64,000 nt of DNA from Nectonema munidae (lineage: Eukaryota; Nematomorpha; Nectonematoida; Nectonematidae), in NCBI GenBank assembly GCA_030549495.1, contig JAUIRK010000855.1, positions 134,001 to 198,000 on the forward strand, read 5' to 3'. The first letter of the stretch is position 1. Every line of letters begins with the position of its first letter. This document shows positions 33,990 to 44,021 of this stretch, piece after piece. Under the pieces are notes generated by a model. The model did no database searches and had not been told where the DNA came from. It saw only the letters and a program-made list of their open reading frames with translations. Both the position numbers and the translations under genes were made by a program.

Positions 33990-35390
33990 TTCCTTTCCTT
34001 TTCTGCCAATTTTACATCAATTTATTCAGCAAAAGCTCTTTCCTTCTATGGACAAATTCATCCGTTTGTAAAAATTTGATACATCTTCTGCTTATCCTCA
34101 GGCTTCTAAATCTTGGTACAGGAACTTTACGTATTATTTGCCTGTCATTGATTCGTTCAGTCCAAACAAGCTTGAAGTTCTTTACTTGAGACATCATTCA
34201 AGGTTGTTCCAGCGGCCTACGAAAAACCATCAAGTATCGTTCATGCTAGACCTTTTCTTTCAACACGCCTGAAGTAGGTCTGTCGAAAAAATCTGTCGGA
34301 AATGTGTCTGTCAATCAATACCTTCAAGTTTTAAACCGTTTTGCTGCCGATTGTTGCTTCAAAAACGTTGGATGCTGCAATATACAGAGATGAGTCTGTT
34401 CGGGATTCTTTCATACGTGGACTTCACTCTTCTGCAATATTCTTAGAAAGTGATGATTTGAGTCTTAAGGAAGCCAAACAATTTGCTAGAGCTTTGGAAC
34501 TAGCTCATTTTTGCGCTGAGGCCTAGGATTCACAAATTTCACCTGTAGCTGCTGCAACTGCAACTACTGGTCTTCAGGAATTACCTACTAATTCTAATTT
34601 TTCTGAGAATATTCTGACTGATTCGAACGATTCTCAAAAGGTGCCTGAATCGGGAAAGCTTTCGGCTACATTTCCACAAACCCATTTTTCGAATGGCAAA
34701 TGCTTTAACTGCGGAAGAAGTCGTCATCCAAAAGATGATCGTCGTTATTGTCCTGCAAAAGATAAGGTATGTCTAAAATGTGGCAAACTGGACCACCTTG
34801 TTCTTCTATTTCTGCCGTGAGTCTAGCTCACGTTAGCCAAGTCCAATTTTCTTTTCCCATTACCAACGTGTCAAAGTAAAGAATAAAAATTTGACTGCTC
34901 TCATAGACACTGGAAGCTCTGATAATTTTATCAAGAAAGTGTTGCAAAGAAACTGAAAGTACTTACCTCAAAGAGAGATTCCGTCATTGTACGCTAGATC
35001 TCACGATGAATGAACGTAAATATGAGAAAATTGATTTCACTTTGCTTCCAAATTCTTGAACTGACATAATACTTGGAATACCTTTTCCAAACCTTCACCA
35101 AGGTATCAACGTTTTTTTTTGGAGAATCACAAGATGTCCTCAATGTGTGTGCACTCACGAAGATCAAGTATAATTCTGTGAAACTGATTTAAAATTTAAC
35201 TCCTGAATGCATCCCAATTGCCACCAGATATAGTACATATCATCCTGAAGATGCTAAATTCATTGAAAAAGAGGTATAAAAGATGCTCCAAGAGGATGTA
35301 ATCTAGTTTTGTACAGATTTTTTCTTCTCTCAAAGCATCCTGATTAAAGAATCTTCTTGATGATTTTAGGTTTTTTTTTTTATCAGTTTC
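33990..35390 (+). mobile_element. Gypsy-like LTR-retrotransposon fossil
   Basis: A broken Gypsy-like element. It preserves recognisable parts of a gag-type region with a zinc knuckle near 34700-34790, a protease active-site motif near 34905, and the beginning of a reverse transcriptase region near 35200-35360. No long terminal repeats were recognised. It carries many breaks, so it is old. It is cut off by the 3' tail of LINE D at about 35411. Confidence 0.65.
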
Positions 35391-35411
35391 GTGTATTTTA
35401 TTATCAGGCCT

Positions 35412-35456
35412 GAAGAAGAAGAAGAAGAAGAAGAAGAAGAAGAAGAAGAAGAAGAA
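35412..35456 (-). repeat. (GAA)15 / (CTT)15 tail of LINE D
   Basis: A pure trinucleotide run next to AATTTATTT. The same AATAAATT(CTT)n arrangement ends LINEs A (18357) and F (59931), marking it as the family 3' tail. Confidence 0.85.
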
Positions 35457-36061
35457 TTTATTTCGCATAACAAAGAAAACAATAATAATATTTATGTCAT
35501 TTCATCATTATAAAATATTTATGAAGAAAAGATGTGTTACAAATTTTAATTTAAAATGCGTGGAAACTCTAAAGGCCACTTCAAGCCACTGGTATGAGTA
35601 TCCTATTAGAATTGATTTTATCCAGAACAAATATAGAAAAGTTAACAATATATGTAAAAAATGTATTTGAAAATAGCTTATATAATAATCATAAAATAAA
35701 TAATTACATCATAGAAAAGAATGGCGAATAAATAACTAAATAGTAAAAAAAGGAAGAAAAAAACATCACAAAGAAGGAAAGATTATACAAATGCTACGAA
35801 TCTTATATGAAGACAGGGTTTGATAAATATTTATGTATAATTATGGAGAAAATTATTCAGTATACTCAAGATGAGGGTATATATATACTATAAATAGGAG
35901 TTAGTGTTACTAGGTTGAACATAAGAAACAATGCTCAATACTACAATTTATTTCATATTTACTTATAAAGTATTCTTTTATTTTATATTTAAAATTATAA
36001 GACGAAGTACAAATGAGTTCCGAGTTATATAGAAATTCATTCCAAAAGCATATTACTCTCT

Positions 36062-36297
36062 ATTTTAAATACCTTTTAGAAGTTGGAAGCCTAAAATATG
36101 GGAGTACAAATTTAGTTGGAAACCGCAGCGAGTGATGTGGATTTTGATATATTGAGGAAATGCAATCATTGAAAATTATAGGAAGCATATTATGATTGTA
36201 TTTGTATATAAATTTTGATATCTGAACATGATATATATCCTTTAATTTCAATAAATTATTATTAACAAACGATGGTGTGGTGTGCTCTCTGTACTTT
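36062..36297 (-). pseudogene. LINE D ORF2, C-terminal end
   Basis: The minus frame reads KYREHTTPSFVNNNLLKLKD, then IYHVQISKFIYKYNHNMLP and SLRFPTKFVLPYFRLP. It continues directly from IFKNL at 40374 on the other side of LINE E. It is the usual C-terminal tail of Jockey/CR1-type RT ORFs. Confidence 0.8.
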
Positions 36298-36308
36298 AAA
36301 TTAAATAA
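36298..36308. repeat. Target-site duplication of LINE E, 3' side
   Basis: AAATTAAATAA, identical to 40358-40368. Confidence 0.9.
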
Positions 36309-36388
36309 CATAACATAACATAAGTTTATTAGCAAAAGAAAGAAAGGCAAAAAGCCTATAGTAAGTATTCGCTTCATACTTTTGAAAA

Positions 36389-38179
36389 TCAACGCGTTCT
36401 TTCATGCTCAAACCTTCTATTTTTCCAAAACTCATCAAGTCTGTTCTTGAAGATGTTCAAAGATGGAGCATCAACAACAAAATCAGGCAAAGAATTCCAA
36501 TCATTTATCATTCGTTGAGAAAAGTATTTTTTCAAAAATACCTTCTTGCAATGTCTTTTTTTAAATTTGGAAGAATGAAATCTTTGAACTCTTTCAGAAA
36601 ATTCAGGTAAAACTTGAGAAGTTAAGTTAAACTTTTCTTTTACAATGTTGTAGGATGTCACCATATCATTCCTTCTAAACCTGTATAACATTGAAGGCAA
36701 ATTCAGTTTTTTCAGTCTTTCTGTATAACTAAGATCTTTCATTCCTACTATCTTTTTTGTGATTGTTCTCTGGACTCTTTCAATATTTGCAGCATCACAG
36801 GAGTGAAAAGGAAATGCAACAACATTTCCATACTCTAAAATAGGTCTAATCAGTGTTTTATATAAAAGGGGTGCTATGTTGGCATCAAATAAAGCAAAAC
36901 TTCTATGAACTCTATGAAAGGCTTGGAAAGCTTTAGTGACTCTTGTTGAAATATTTTCTCTTGGGTCGAGGTTAGAATTCACTATCACCCCTAAGTCTTT
37001 CTGTGAATCAACTTGTTTAAGTTTTTGGCCACCAATGAAAAACGAATGATTACTTTGTAATCCAATTTGTAAATGAGTACATTTATTCAAGTTCAGTTTC
37101 ATTTCCCATCTATTACACCAATGAAAAACGTCAATCAAATCTTTCTGCAAGCAATTTCTACCATCTCTATCACACACATTGTAAATCTTGATATCATCAG
37201 CAAATACCTTTATCTTTGACTTTATTACGTTTAAGAGATCATTAAGAAAGATATTAAAGAGTAGAGGACTTAGCACAGACCCTTGGGGTACTCCACTCAA
37301 CACTTGCTTTTCATCAGAATACATACCATTTACTGAAACAATTTGTTTTCTATCTTCAAGATAATTTTTCAATAAAGCAAGTAGATTGCCCTTTATACCA
37401 AATGACTCAAGTTTATCTGACAAATACTTATGTGAGATAGAGTCAAAAGCCTTGTGAAAATCTAAGTAAATTACATCAATAGAATCATTTCCCTCAAGCA
37501 GGTTGACTAAATCATTTTGAAACTCCAATAGATTGGTTATCGTAGATTTTCCATTAATAAATCCATGCTGGTTGGAATTAAAAAGTTTGAAGTTTTTTAT
37601 ATGTGATAAAATTTTATCGGCTATGAATGTCTCGAATACTTTAGATAGAACTGGACTAAGACTTATTGGCCTGTAGTTTTGGCAAAATTTTCGATTTCCA
37701 CTCTTCAAAACTGGTGTGACAAATGCAATTTTCCAAACATCCAAAAAAAATTTTTCCTCTAGTGACTTTTCAAAAATCATTTTGACAGGTATGGCTAAAA
37801 CTCGAGAAAGTTCACTAATGACATACGGGTGTAACTTATCAGAGCCAGAAGACTTAAATTTATTTAATTTTTCTAACTTGCTATGTATTTCAACTATGTT
37901 AAAATCGAAACTATCTATTATAGAGTTACATACAGGCAAGAAACTTGAATTGTCATTATGAGAACCCGAATTCGAAGAACAATAATTGAAATATTCACTA
38001 AAAACATTGGCTCTTTGGGTATTAGTAGTAGTAGGTAAATCATTATGATCAACTAGTTCAGCAAAATTATTTCTGTTCTTCTGATTTATGTAGGACCAAA
38101 CCAACTTAGGACTATATTTATATTTTGAAAGAAGTTTGCTTTCATGAGATATTCTAGCCTTACGAGTCTCTTTTCTCAA
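36389..38179 (-). CDS. LINE E ORF2, reverse transcriptase part
   Basis: A 596-codon open frame with a full CR1-type reverse transcriptase, which copies element RNA at the nicked target. Visible blocks: AFVTPVLKSGNRKFCQNYRP (about residues 152-171), the first catalytic Asp in YLDFHKAFDSISH (238-250), SGVPQGSVLSPLLF (295-308), the catalytic pair in KVFADDIKIY (324-333), the thumb-like LNKCTHLQIG, and the C-terminal INDWNSLPDFVV with NIFKNRLDEFW. All key residues are present. Upstream, the same frame continues to about 38275, where one shift separates it from the sequence before it. Expression would need the endonuclease part upstream, now disrupted by the SINE. Confidence 0.9.
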   Translation of the reverse strand: MRKETRKARISHESKLLSKYKYSPKLVWSYINQKNRNNFAELVDHNDLPTTTNTQRANVFSEYFNYCSSNSGSHNDNSSFLPVCNSIIDSFDFNIVEIHSKLEKLNKFKSSGSDKLHPYVISELSRVLAIPVKMIFEKSLEEKFFLDVWKIAFVTPVLKSGNRKFCQNYRPISLSPVLSKVFETFIADKILSHIKNFKLFNSNQHGFINGKSTITNLLEFQNDLVNLLEGNDSIDVIYLDFHKAFDSISHKYLSDKLESFGIKGNLLALLKNYLEDRKQIVSVNGMYSDEKQVLSGVPQGSVLSPLLFNIFLNDLLNVIKSKIKVFADDIKIYNVCDRDGRNCLQKDLIDVFHWCNRWEMKLNLNKCTHLQIGLQSNHSFFIGGQKLKQVDSQKDLGVIVNSNLDPRENISTRVTKAFQAFHRVHRSFALFDANIAPLLYKTLIRPILEYGNVVAFPFHSCDAANIERVQRTITKKIVGMKDLSYTERLKKLNLPSMLYRFRRNDMVTSYNIVKEKFNLTSQVLPEFSERVQRFHSSKFKKRHCKKVFLKKYFSQRMINDWNSLPDFVVDAPSLNIFKNRLDEFWKNRRFEHERTR

Positions 38180-38399
38180 AATGTTCGATATTTGTCTGTA
38201 TTTGTCATAGATATGTCTATGTCTAAATTTAGTATAAGCCCGAAAAAGTTTTTTCTTTTTTTTTAGAAGAGAGATAATTTTTTAGTAAAATAAACTTTGA
38301 CTTTTAGGTGAGATTTCCTCAAAGGAACGTACTTCTCTATAAGTGAATATAGTTTATTAGTGAAAAAAGAATAGAATTTAACAAGATTAAAATCTTTAG

Positions 38400-39382
38400 C
38401 TATATTCCAATCAATTTTAGACAGGTGAGAAGAAATTTCTTTATAGTTACCAGATTGAGGGGGCGTGAGTAGGGTTGGTTAGATGCTGGATTTGATAACT
38501 CAAGGTCTTGGGTTCGATCGATCAAGCGACTGCTAGTGACAAGCGGAATTGTGCCTCTCGGGCTACCTTTACCTTGATAATTATATTTAATGGATTTGGA
38601 GATATCAGATTTTACATTAATTAAAAGATTAAAAGTAATACACATATGATCACTTTTGATAAGGGGAGAATTAAACCTCAAATTGGAAATGAAATCTGGA
38701 ATATTGGTAAGAACAGAAAACAAACCAAATGTACCTATCCTTGTAGGTTCCTTCACAAGCTGAGTAAAGCATTTTTCTTGTAGGAAATTAAGAAATCTTT
38801 GATGTTTAACACTAGCGTTACTCAGTGAATTCCAATTAATTTCAGGGTAGTTAAAATCCCCAAGAATAATGATGTTACTATGTGAAAATTTTGAGTGAAG
38901 TAGACTTAGAAGAGAAATAATTTCATTCGTAGATTCATAAAAAAGTGAACTTGGACTTCTATATATACAACAAAGTAAGAACTCTTTTCTTTTCAAAAAA
39001 ACCCTTAAAGTTAGGCATTCAATAAAAATTGGGTTAAAGAGCTCAATCACATGGAATGAAGCCTCTTTATGCAAATAAAAAAGAATTCCTCTCTGATTCA
39101 TTGAAGAATTGGAGTGATGGTCAAAGTTATGTACTGTTACATAGTTATTAATGCCATAGATAGCATAATTGATCAATGTAGACCTTTTTTTAGGCAAAGC
39201 TTCAGTTATAGCTCCAACAAGAAAGAAGTTACTCTTATTTAGGGAAAAAGATAACTCATCTAGTTTACTGAATAATTGGTTAGCATTAGTATAGAAGGTA
39301 GATACAAACTTAGAAATGTTTTTATTTGTATTGATTGAAGTGTGAATTGCTTCATCTATATTGAGTGTGTCATGGATCTTTT
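38400..39382 (-). pseudogene. LINE E ORF2, endonuclease part, disrupted by a SINE
   Basis: The frame reads KIHDTLNIDEA from 39380, then FYTNANQLFSKLDELSF and ITEALPKK (catalytic Glu), GILFYLHKEA, CIYRSPSS, IILGDFNYPEINW and IKSDHMCITF (catalytic Asp-His), a complete AP-like endonuclease. The frame has no ATG before the catalytic motifs. It is reached from ORF1 by a -1 shift at 39380-39386. The open frame runs through the inserted SINE by chance and ends at 38400 in the wrong frame. Confidence 0.85.
38458..38574 (+). mobile_element. tRNA-Ile-like SINE inserted in LINE E
   Basis: Opposite in strand to LINE E. It begins GGGGGCGTGAGTAGGGTTGG, with an A-box region (GTTGGTTAGATGCTGG), an anticodon-arm-like TTTGATAACTCAAGG, and a B-box (GGTTCGATCGATC). 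Order and spacing match a tRNA, closest by eye to tRNA-Ile. It ends near CTACCTTTACC; TTGA flanks both sides and may be a short target duplication. LINE E protein sequence is continuous on either side (KSIKYN and NYKEISSHLSKIDWN), which defines the insert. Confidence 0.8.
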
Positions 39383-40354
39383 TAAAAAAAATTTCTTTAT
39401 AATTTTCAGATCTTTTAAATTATCTCCTGAAACAACAAACATGAACGAGTCGTTATCTTTTTCCAAATTTTTTGCCCTAGCTTGAAGGTTAAGGGTTTTG
39501 ATTCTCTCTCTTTCGACTGGATTAAAATCATTGGAAACAAAGATTTTCTTAAATTTTTCGGGAGCATTTTTTAGGTTAGAAAGAGCACTTTTTACAGTCA
39601 TTTTACTATCAAAATTAACATAAGTTATTCTAATTGGCCTTTTGGACAAAACATCACCAGAACTTTTACCTAATCGAATGATCTTGACAACTTTAACAGA
39701 ATTTAAATTAAGATGCGAAATAAATAATTCATTTATAAATTCTTCATCATTGATTCTAGTCTCACCCTCATACTCTGATACCCCATGAATTATATGATTA
39801 AGCTTCCTTCTTTCTTTATCATAATCCTCTGCACGTTCGTCATCTAATGCTTCTTTAATAATCTTTCTAAAATTAGGCACAGAAACTATATCTTGATTGT
39901 TGGTTTTAGCGCATGACTCACTAAAACCATCTTTGAATTTATGATTCACATTATCTAGTTTGTCACTTATATCATTACTTTTTTTTTCCTGAAGATTGGT
40001 CTGATGAGCAATACGATCAGAAAGCGCTTCAATTTTATTCGAAAAGTCTGTTTTAAAAGTTTCAAAGGCTTCTTCATTCTTCTTTTTAAGCATTTGAAGT
40101 CCTTCAGATGCATGATCTATAGACTTTTTCATAGTTGTGACATCACTTTTGGAACAAATACTACAAAACCATCTAATTCCTGAGCTTTCCCAAATATTAA
40201 GAAGTTCTAATAGTTGTTGAGGGATTTTCTGACAAACATAACAAAACCAGTTCAAACAGGAACTACACTTGATCATTTCAGGGCTAACATTGGTACAAAA
40301 ATGACAACTCCATTCTGAACTTTTTAAAGTACTTTTTGACTTTATTTTTTTCAT
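39356..40354 (-). CDS. LINE E ORF1, PHD-finger protein
   Basis: A 332-codon frame from ATG 40354. Residues 17-67 form a PHD-like zinc finger with Cys at 17, 20, 30, 33, 38, 41, 64 and 67 (CHFCTNVSPEMIKCSSC, WFCSIC). A long charged helix follows (about 90-150), then an RRM/CTD-like region as in LINE ORF1 proteins (KLNHIIHGV, VVKIIRLGKS, RPIRITYVNF, KIFVSNDFNPVERERI). CR1-group LINEs are known to carry PHD fingers in ORF1. The protein presumably binds element RNA. Near its end lies the heptamer T TTA AAA in frame, where a -1 shift opens ORF2. Confidence 0.88.
   Translation of the reverse strand: MKKIKSKSTLKSSEWSCHFCTNVSPEMIKCSSCLNWFCYVCQKIPQQLLELLNIWESSGIRWFCSICSKSDVTTMKKSIDHASEGLQMLKKKNEEAFETFKTDFSNKIEALSDRIAHQTNLQEKKSNDISDKLDNVNHKFKDGFSESCAKTNNQDIVSVPNFRKIIKEALDDERAEDYDKERRKLNHIIHGVSEYEGETRINDEEFINELFISHLNLNSVKVVKIIRLGKSSGDVLSKRPIRITYVNFDSKMTVKSALSNLKNAPEKFKKIFVSNDFNPVERERIKTLNLQARAKNLEKDNDSFMFVVSGDNLKDLKIIKKFFLKRSMTHSI
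39380..39386 (-). promoter_or_regulatory. Possible -1 ribosomal frameshift site of LINE E
   Basis: In the ORF1 frame the sequence is T TTA AAA, the X XXY YYZ form of a -1 slippery heptamer, ten codons before the ORF1 stop. Slipping back one base leads into the endonuclease frame at AAG ATC CAT. The ORF2 frame has no in-frame ATG upstream of its catalytic motifs, which suits expression by frameshift. Confidence 0.5.
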
Positions 40355-40357
40355 GGA

Positions 40358-40368
40358 AAATTAAATAA
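40358..40368. repeat. Target-site duplication of LINE E, 5' side
   Basis: AAATTAAATAA, identical to 36298-36308. Confidence 0.9.
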
Positions 40369-40373
40369 GATAT

Positions 40374-41228
40374 TCACGTTAAATTTTTAAAAATACCTAA
40401 TACTGTTCTTAAAACTTTCGTTTGTAAAATTTCAAGCTTAGAAATATTAGCATGACCCCAATTTACTACGCTATAGTAAAAATGAGGTAACACCAAAGAA
40501 TTATATAAATTTAATTTAATGTTTATATTGAAATCATTTTTAAATCTTTTAAACAAACCAAGTACACTACTTACTTTAGAAGACAAGTAATTTACATGAT
40601 CTGACCATGAACATTATTGTTCACCATTAAACCTAAAAGATTAAACTTATCAGCTATCTCAAGACCAAACCTACTGGCATATCATTTGCGACAAGTAATA
40701 TTGTTATTAGAAAACACCATTGCTTTTGATTTATCATGATTTATCTTCAGAGAATTTGCAGTGCACCATTTGTTTATTGAATTTAAGTTTGAAGAAATAT
40801 CCTCAGAAATATTAGAAAAAGTTCTAAATCTAGAAGGTGGTAATAATAGTGTTATCAGCAAACAAGTAATAATCAAATATCGTATATCGAGAAATATAGC
40901 TATAACACAATCTGAGTTATTTAAAAAAATATATGTAGATGTTCTGTAATTTATTTAGACCTAAAGCCAAACTGATATTCGTATAATAAATTTATTTTGT
41001 TTATATATGAATGAATCTGCTTATATATAATTTTTTCGAAAAATTTTGATAGCGTATTGATAATATTTATAGGCCTATAATTATTGATTGAAAATTTATT
41101 TCCTTTTTTGAAAACCGGAATCACCTTTGCAAGTTTAAATGAAGTAGGATAAACACTGAAATCGATACATGAATTGAAGGCCCTAACTCGATATTTGATT
41201 ATATAGTTTAATATCAAACTCAATCAGA
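40374..41228 (-). pseudogene. LINE D ORF2, RT core remnant
   Basis: Minus-strand pieces read AKVIPVFKKGNKFSINNYRP, then NTLSKFFEKIIYKQI, YEYQFGFRSK, then after loss of motifs A to C, NSINKWCTANSLKINHDKSK and NLYNSLVLPHFYYSVVNWGH. The middle of the RT, including the catalytic Asp residues, is missing or unreadable. The start (LSLILNYIIKYR) continues directly from NSCDSSNIS at 45300. Confidence 0.75.
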
Positions 41229-41780
41229 GGTCTGGCAAGACCTCCGGGAAGACAACTCGCAAAACTTGCCAGCCTTATTATATATTTAAATGTGTAAATC
41301 GTAAAATGCTTAAAAAATATACTTAAAATAAAAATTTTCAAAAAATATTTTACATACATATTGAAAGCCACATTTCAAAAATTCTACCTAAAAGTTCAAA
41401 AAATTTAACTTTGAAATTGCAGTTTTATTTCATAAAAACTATATGATTGGTTGAAATATGTAATATATAATAATAATAATAATAATACTACTACTACCAA
41501 TACTACTTTTTGAAAATTTTTACTTGTTTGATTTGAAGAAAGAATTAAACTGTTTTTCAATATTTCTTTTTCATGATATATATATCATTAGAAAGCTTAT
41601 CGTTTGCTACATACTCTAGAATAATTTATTTTTGCAAAAGTTTTAACAAATTTTAATAAATGGACTTTACTTCGAAAAATTTTGTCTAAATTTTTGAAAA
41701 AATTACGGACCACCTTTTTATTTAAGCATAATATGAAGATTTTAAAAAAAAATGAATGAAAATGATATCATTGGAAAGGT

Positions 41781-42450
41781 ATACTCTTTGTGGTTAACAT
41801 AGGCTAGGTTATACAAATAAATATATTTTCATTTTTCCAAAATCTGCTTTTATGTGAGGTCAGTCAAGTTTTATCTAGTTTCAAAAAATACCAATAATAA
41901 TTAACGTTCTTAATTTATATAATATTTTTTCAATATTTTATATTCACAAAGGTAAAATATGATTTTTTACATTTTAAAATTTCATAGTTGAAGAAAACTG
42001 TCGAAAATTAATATATATTTTTTACTTTTTATGGGTCAGTAGTATAGGTCAGTATAATGTTTTTCTAATAAATTTTAAATTATTTTTGAAGTGAAAAATG
42101 TTGATCGAATGTACAAGATTTGAAGCTATACTCTTTGTGGGTAAAATAGGCTAGGTTTTACAAATAAATATATTTTTATTTTTCCAAAATCCGCTTTTAT
42201 GTGAGGTCAGTCAACTTTTATCTAGTTTCAAAAAATACCAATAATTAACGTGATGAGTTTATATATTATTTCTTCAAAATTTTATATTCACAAAGGTAGA
42301 ATATGGTTTTTAACATTTTAAAATGTCATAGTTAAATAAAACTGTCGAAAATTAATATATATTTTTTACTTTTTATGGGTCAGTAGTATAGGTCAGTATA
42401 ATATTTTTCTAATAAATTTTAAATTATTTTTCAAGTGAAAAATGTCGATT
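41781..42450 (+). repeat. 347-bp tandem duplication
   Basis: ATACTCTTTGTGG begins units at 41781 and 42128. Both contain TTTTATGTGAGGTCAGTCAA, TAGTTTCAAAAAATACCAAT and TTTTATGGGTCAGTAGTATA. A third partial piece (GGTCAGTATAATGTTTTTCT) recurs at about 43378. Confidence 0.85.
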
Positions 42451-42459
42451 AAATGTAAG

Positions 42460-42962
42460 AGTTTTGTTTGATAATCGTAGTCTACTTTTATTTAGTTTAG
42501 ATACAACCTTTCTAATTTTTAACGAAGGGCATTCGTTAAAAATTATACCGACAGTGTGCGAAGAATAAATCACATTATTGATTGATTTTAGAGCATAATT
42601 ATGCGAAGAAAGATTAACACATGTTGCATTACGCGTTTGTGAGCGCAGTGAATTCTTATCTAACATACGCTTCACCACATCTTTAGCACGCGTGTGTGGT
42701 TTGGTCGATTGAATGTACGAATTTTGTTGGATAATCGTAGTCTACTTTTATTTAGTTTAGATACAACCTTTCTAATTTTTAACGAAGGGCATTCGTTATA
42801 TTTATACCGACAGTGTGCGAGGAATAAATCACATTATTGATTGATTTTAGAGCATAATTATGCGAAGAAAGATTAACACATGTTGCATTACGCGTTTGTG
42901 AGCGCAGTGAATTCTTATCTCGCATACGCTTCACCACATCTTTAGCACGCGTGTGTGGTTTA
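42460..42962 (+). repeat. 260-bp tandem duplication
   Basis: ATAATCGTAGTCTACTTTTA begins units at 42471 and 42731. The copies are nearly identical, including GACAGTGTGCGA, CATGTTGCATTACGCG and TTTAGCACGCGTGTGTGG. A short third copy of the unit start lies at about 43456. Confidence 0.9.
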
Positions 42963-43718
42963 TTTTATCGGGCTAGTGTACGCTTAGTTTATTTGTAGTG
43001 TTCCTAGCTTAAATCTTAGTCAAATATTAAAACGCTTATAACTTTCATATTTCTCAACAAAATGCATCATGCGATATACCAAATTAAAGCATTTTTTATG
43101 GGCTTTCAGAATACATTACTTATATCACAAGTACTTAAGAAATACCTTTTACTGTTTTTATTTTCCATGGGCTTCATACCATTAATTAGCAGATAAGGGA
43201 TGCATTTTAAACTAAAGCTCCTTTCATTAGGACAAATTTTTACCTATATTATGTGACAATTTCCAGCACAATTATAAAGCGACTCTACTCTCAGAATCTA
43301 AATTTATTTGTAGATTTTTATAAAATAGTATTAGTTTTTCCATTTTTTTTTATAAATTAACCTTCGTTTTTTTTATTGGTCAGTATAATGTTTTTCTAAT
43401 AAATTTAAAATTATTTTTGAAGTTAAAAATGTAGATCGAATGTACAAGTTTTGTTGGATAATCGTAGTCCACTATTTATTTTTAGATTTTTATAAAATCA
43501 TTTTAGTTTTTGGTTTTTTATAAATTAATATTAGTTTTTTACTTCTTTTGAATAATCATCCAAAATTTAAGTGCGGGTTTGATTTACACTTTGATTTGAA
43601 AAAAATATGTTTTGGATAAATATTATTTTTATTATTGTTTACTGCATATAAATTTCTAAAGAGAAGATAAATAGATCAAAATATGTGTTTTAATCAATTT
43701 TTCTCAATAAGTATTGAA

Positions 43719-43880
43719 GCTATGAGGTAGCAAAATATGAACAGAAAGTTTGATATTTTTGATTTTTTAAAGAATATTTTTCGATTCTTTGATCACAGAA
43801 TTTTATTTTGATTATTTGACAAATATAATATTTAAAATCGTCCAAATTGCAAAGTATAGGTATTTTAAACAAAACAGTAA
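43719..43880 (-). repeat. Dispersed repeat R1, partial inverted copy
   Basis: It contains GAGGTAGCAAAATATGAACA, AAAGAATATTTTTCGATTC and CAAATATAATATTTAAAATC, matching the right arm of the palindrome and, inverted, 25172-25412. Confidence 0.8.
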
Positions 43881-44021
43881 TATATTTGAAGAAATATTTT
43901 TTCAGTATAAAGAGTTTAGAAAACTCTTCTCTAATATGTAATGATATATTCTCATAACCTGTACGGTTGAACGCGGGTAGACAACTTGCGTGTTATCTCC
44001 AACCCGTATATTACGATGATT

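Larger units (their letters stand above)
36309..40357 (-). mobile_element. LINE E, nearly intact CR1-like LINE
   Basis: A 4,049-bp minus-strand element between perfect 11-bp target-site duplications. It has ORF1 (PHD-type finger protein), ORF2 with endonuclease and complete RT, and a TTATG-repeat tail at 36309-36324. The ATG of ORF1 is only 3 bp from the 5' junction, so there is almost no 5' UTR. Damage in ORF2 is limited to a SINE insertion that shifts the frame and one frame change near 38275. This is the youngest LINE in the window; the RT ORF of 596 codons is undamaged. Confidence 0.9.

Noticed and set aside
38400-38574. C-terminal extension of the LINE E endonuclease ORF as a new domain
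   Set aside because: This part of the frame is the antisense translation of the inserted SINE followed by out-of-frame LINE sequence.
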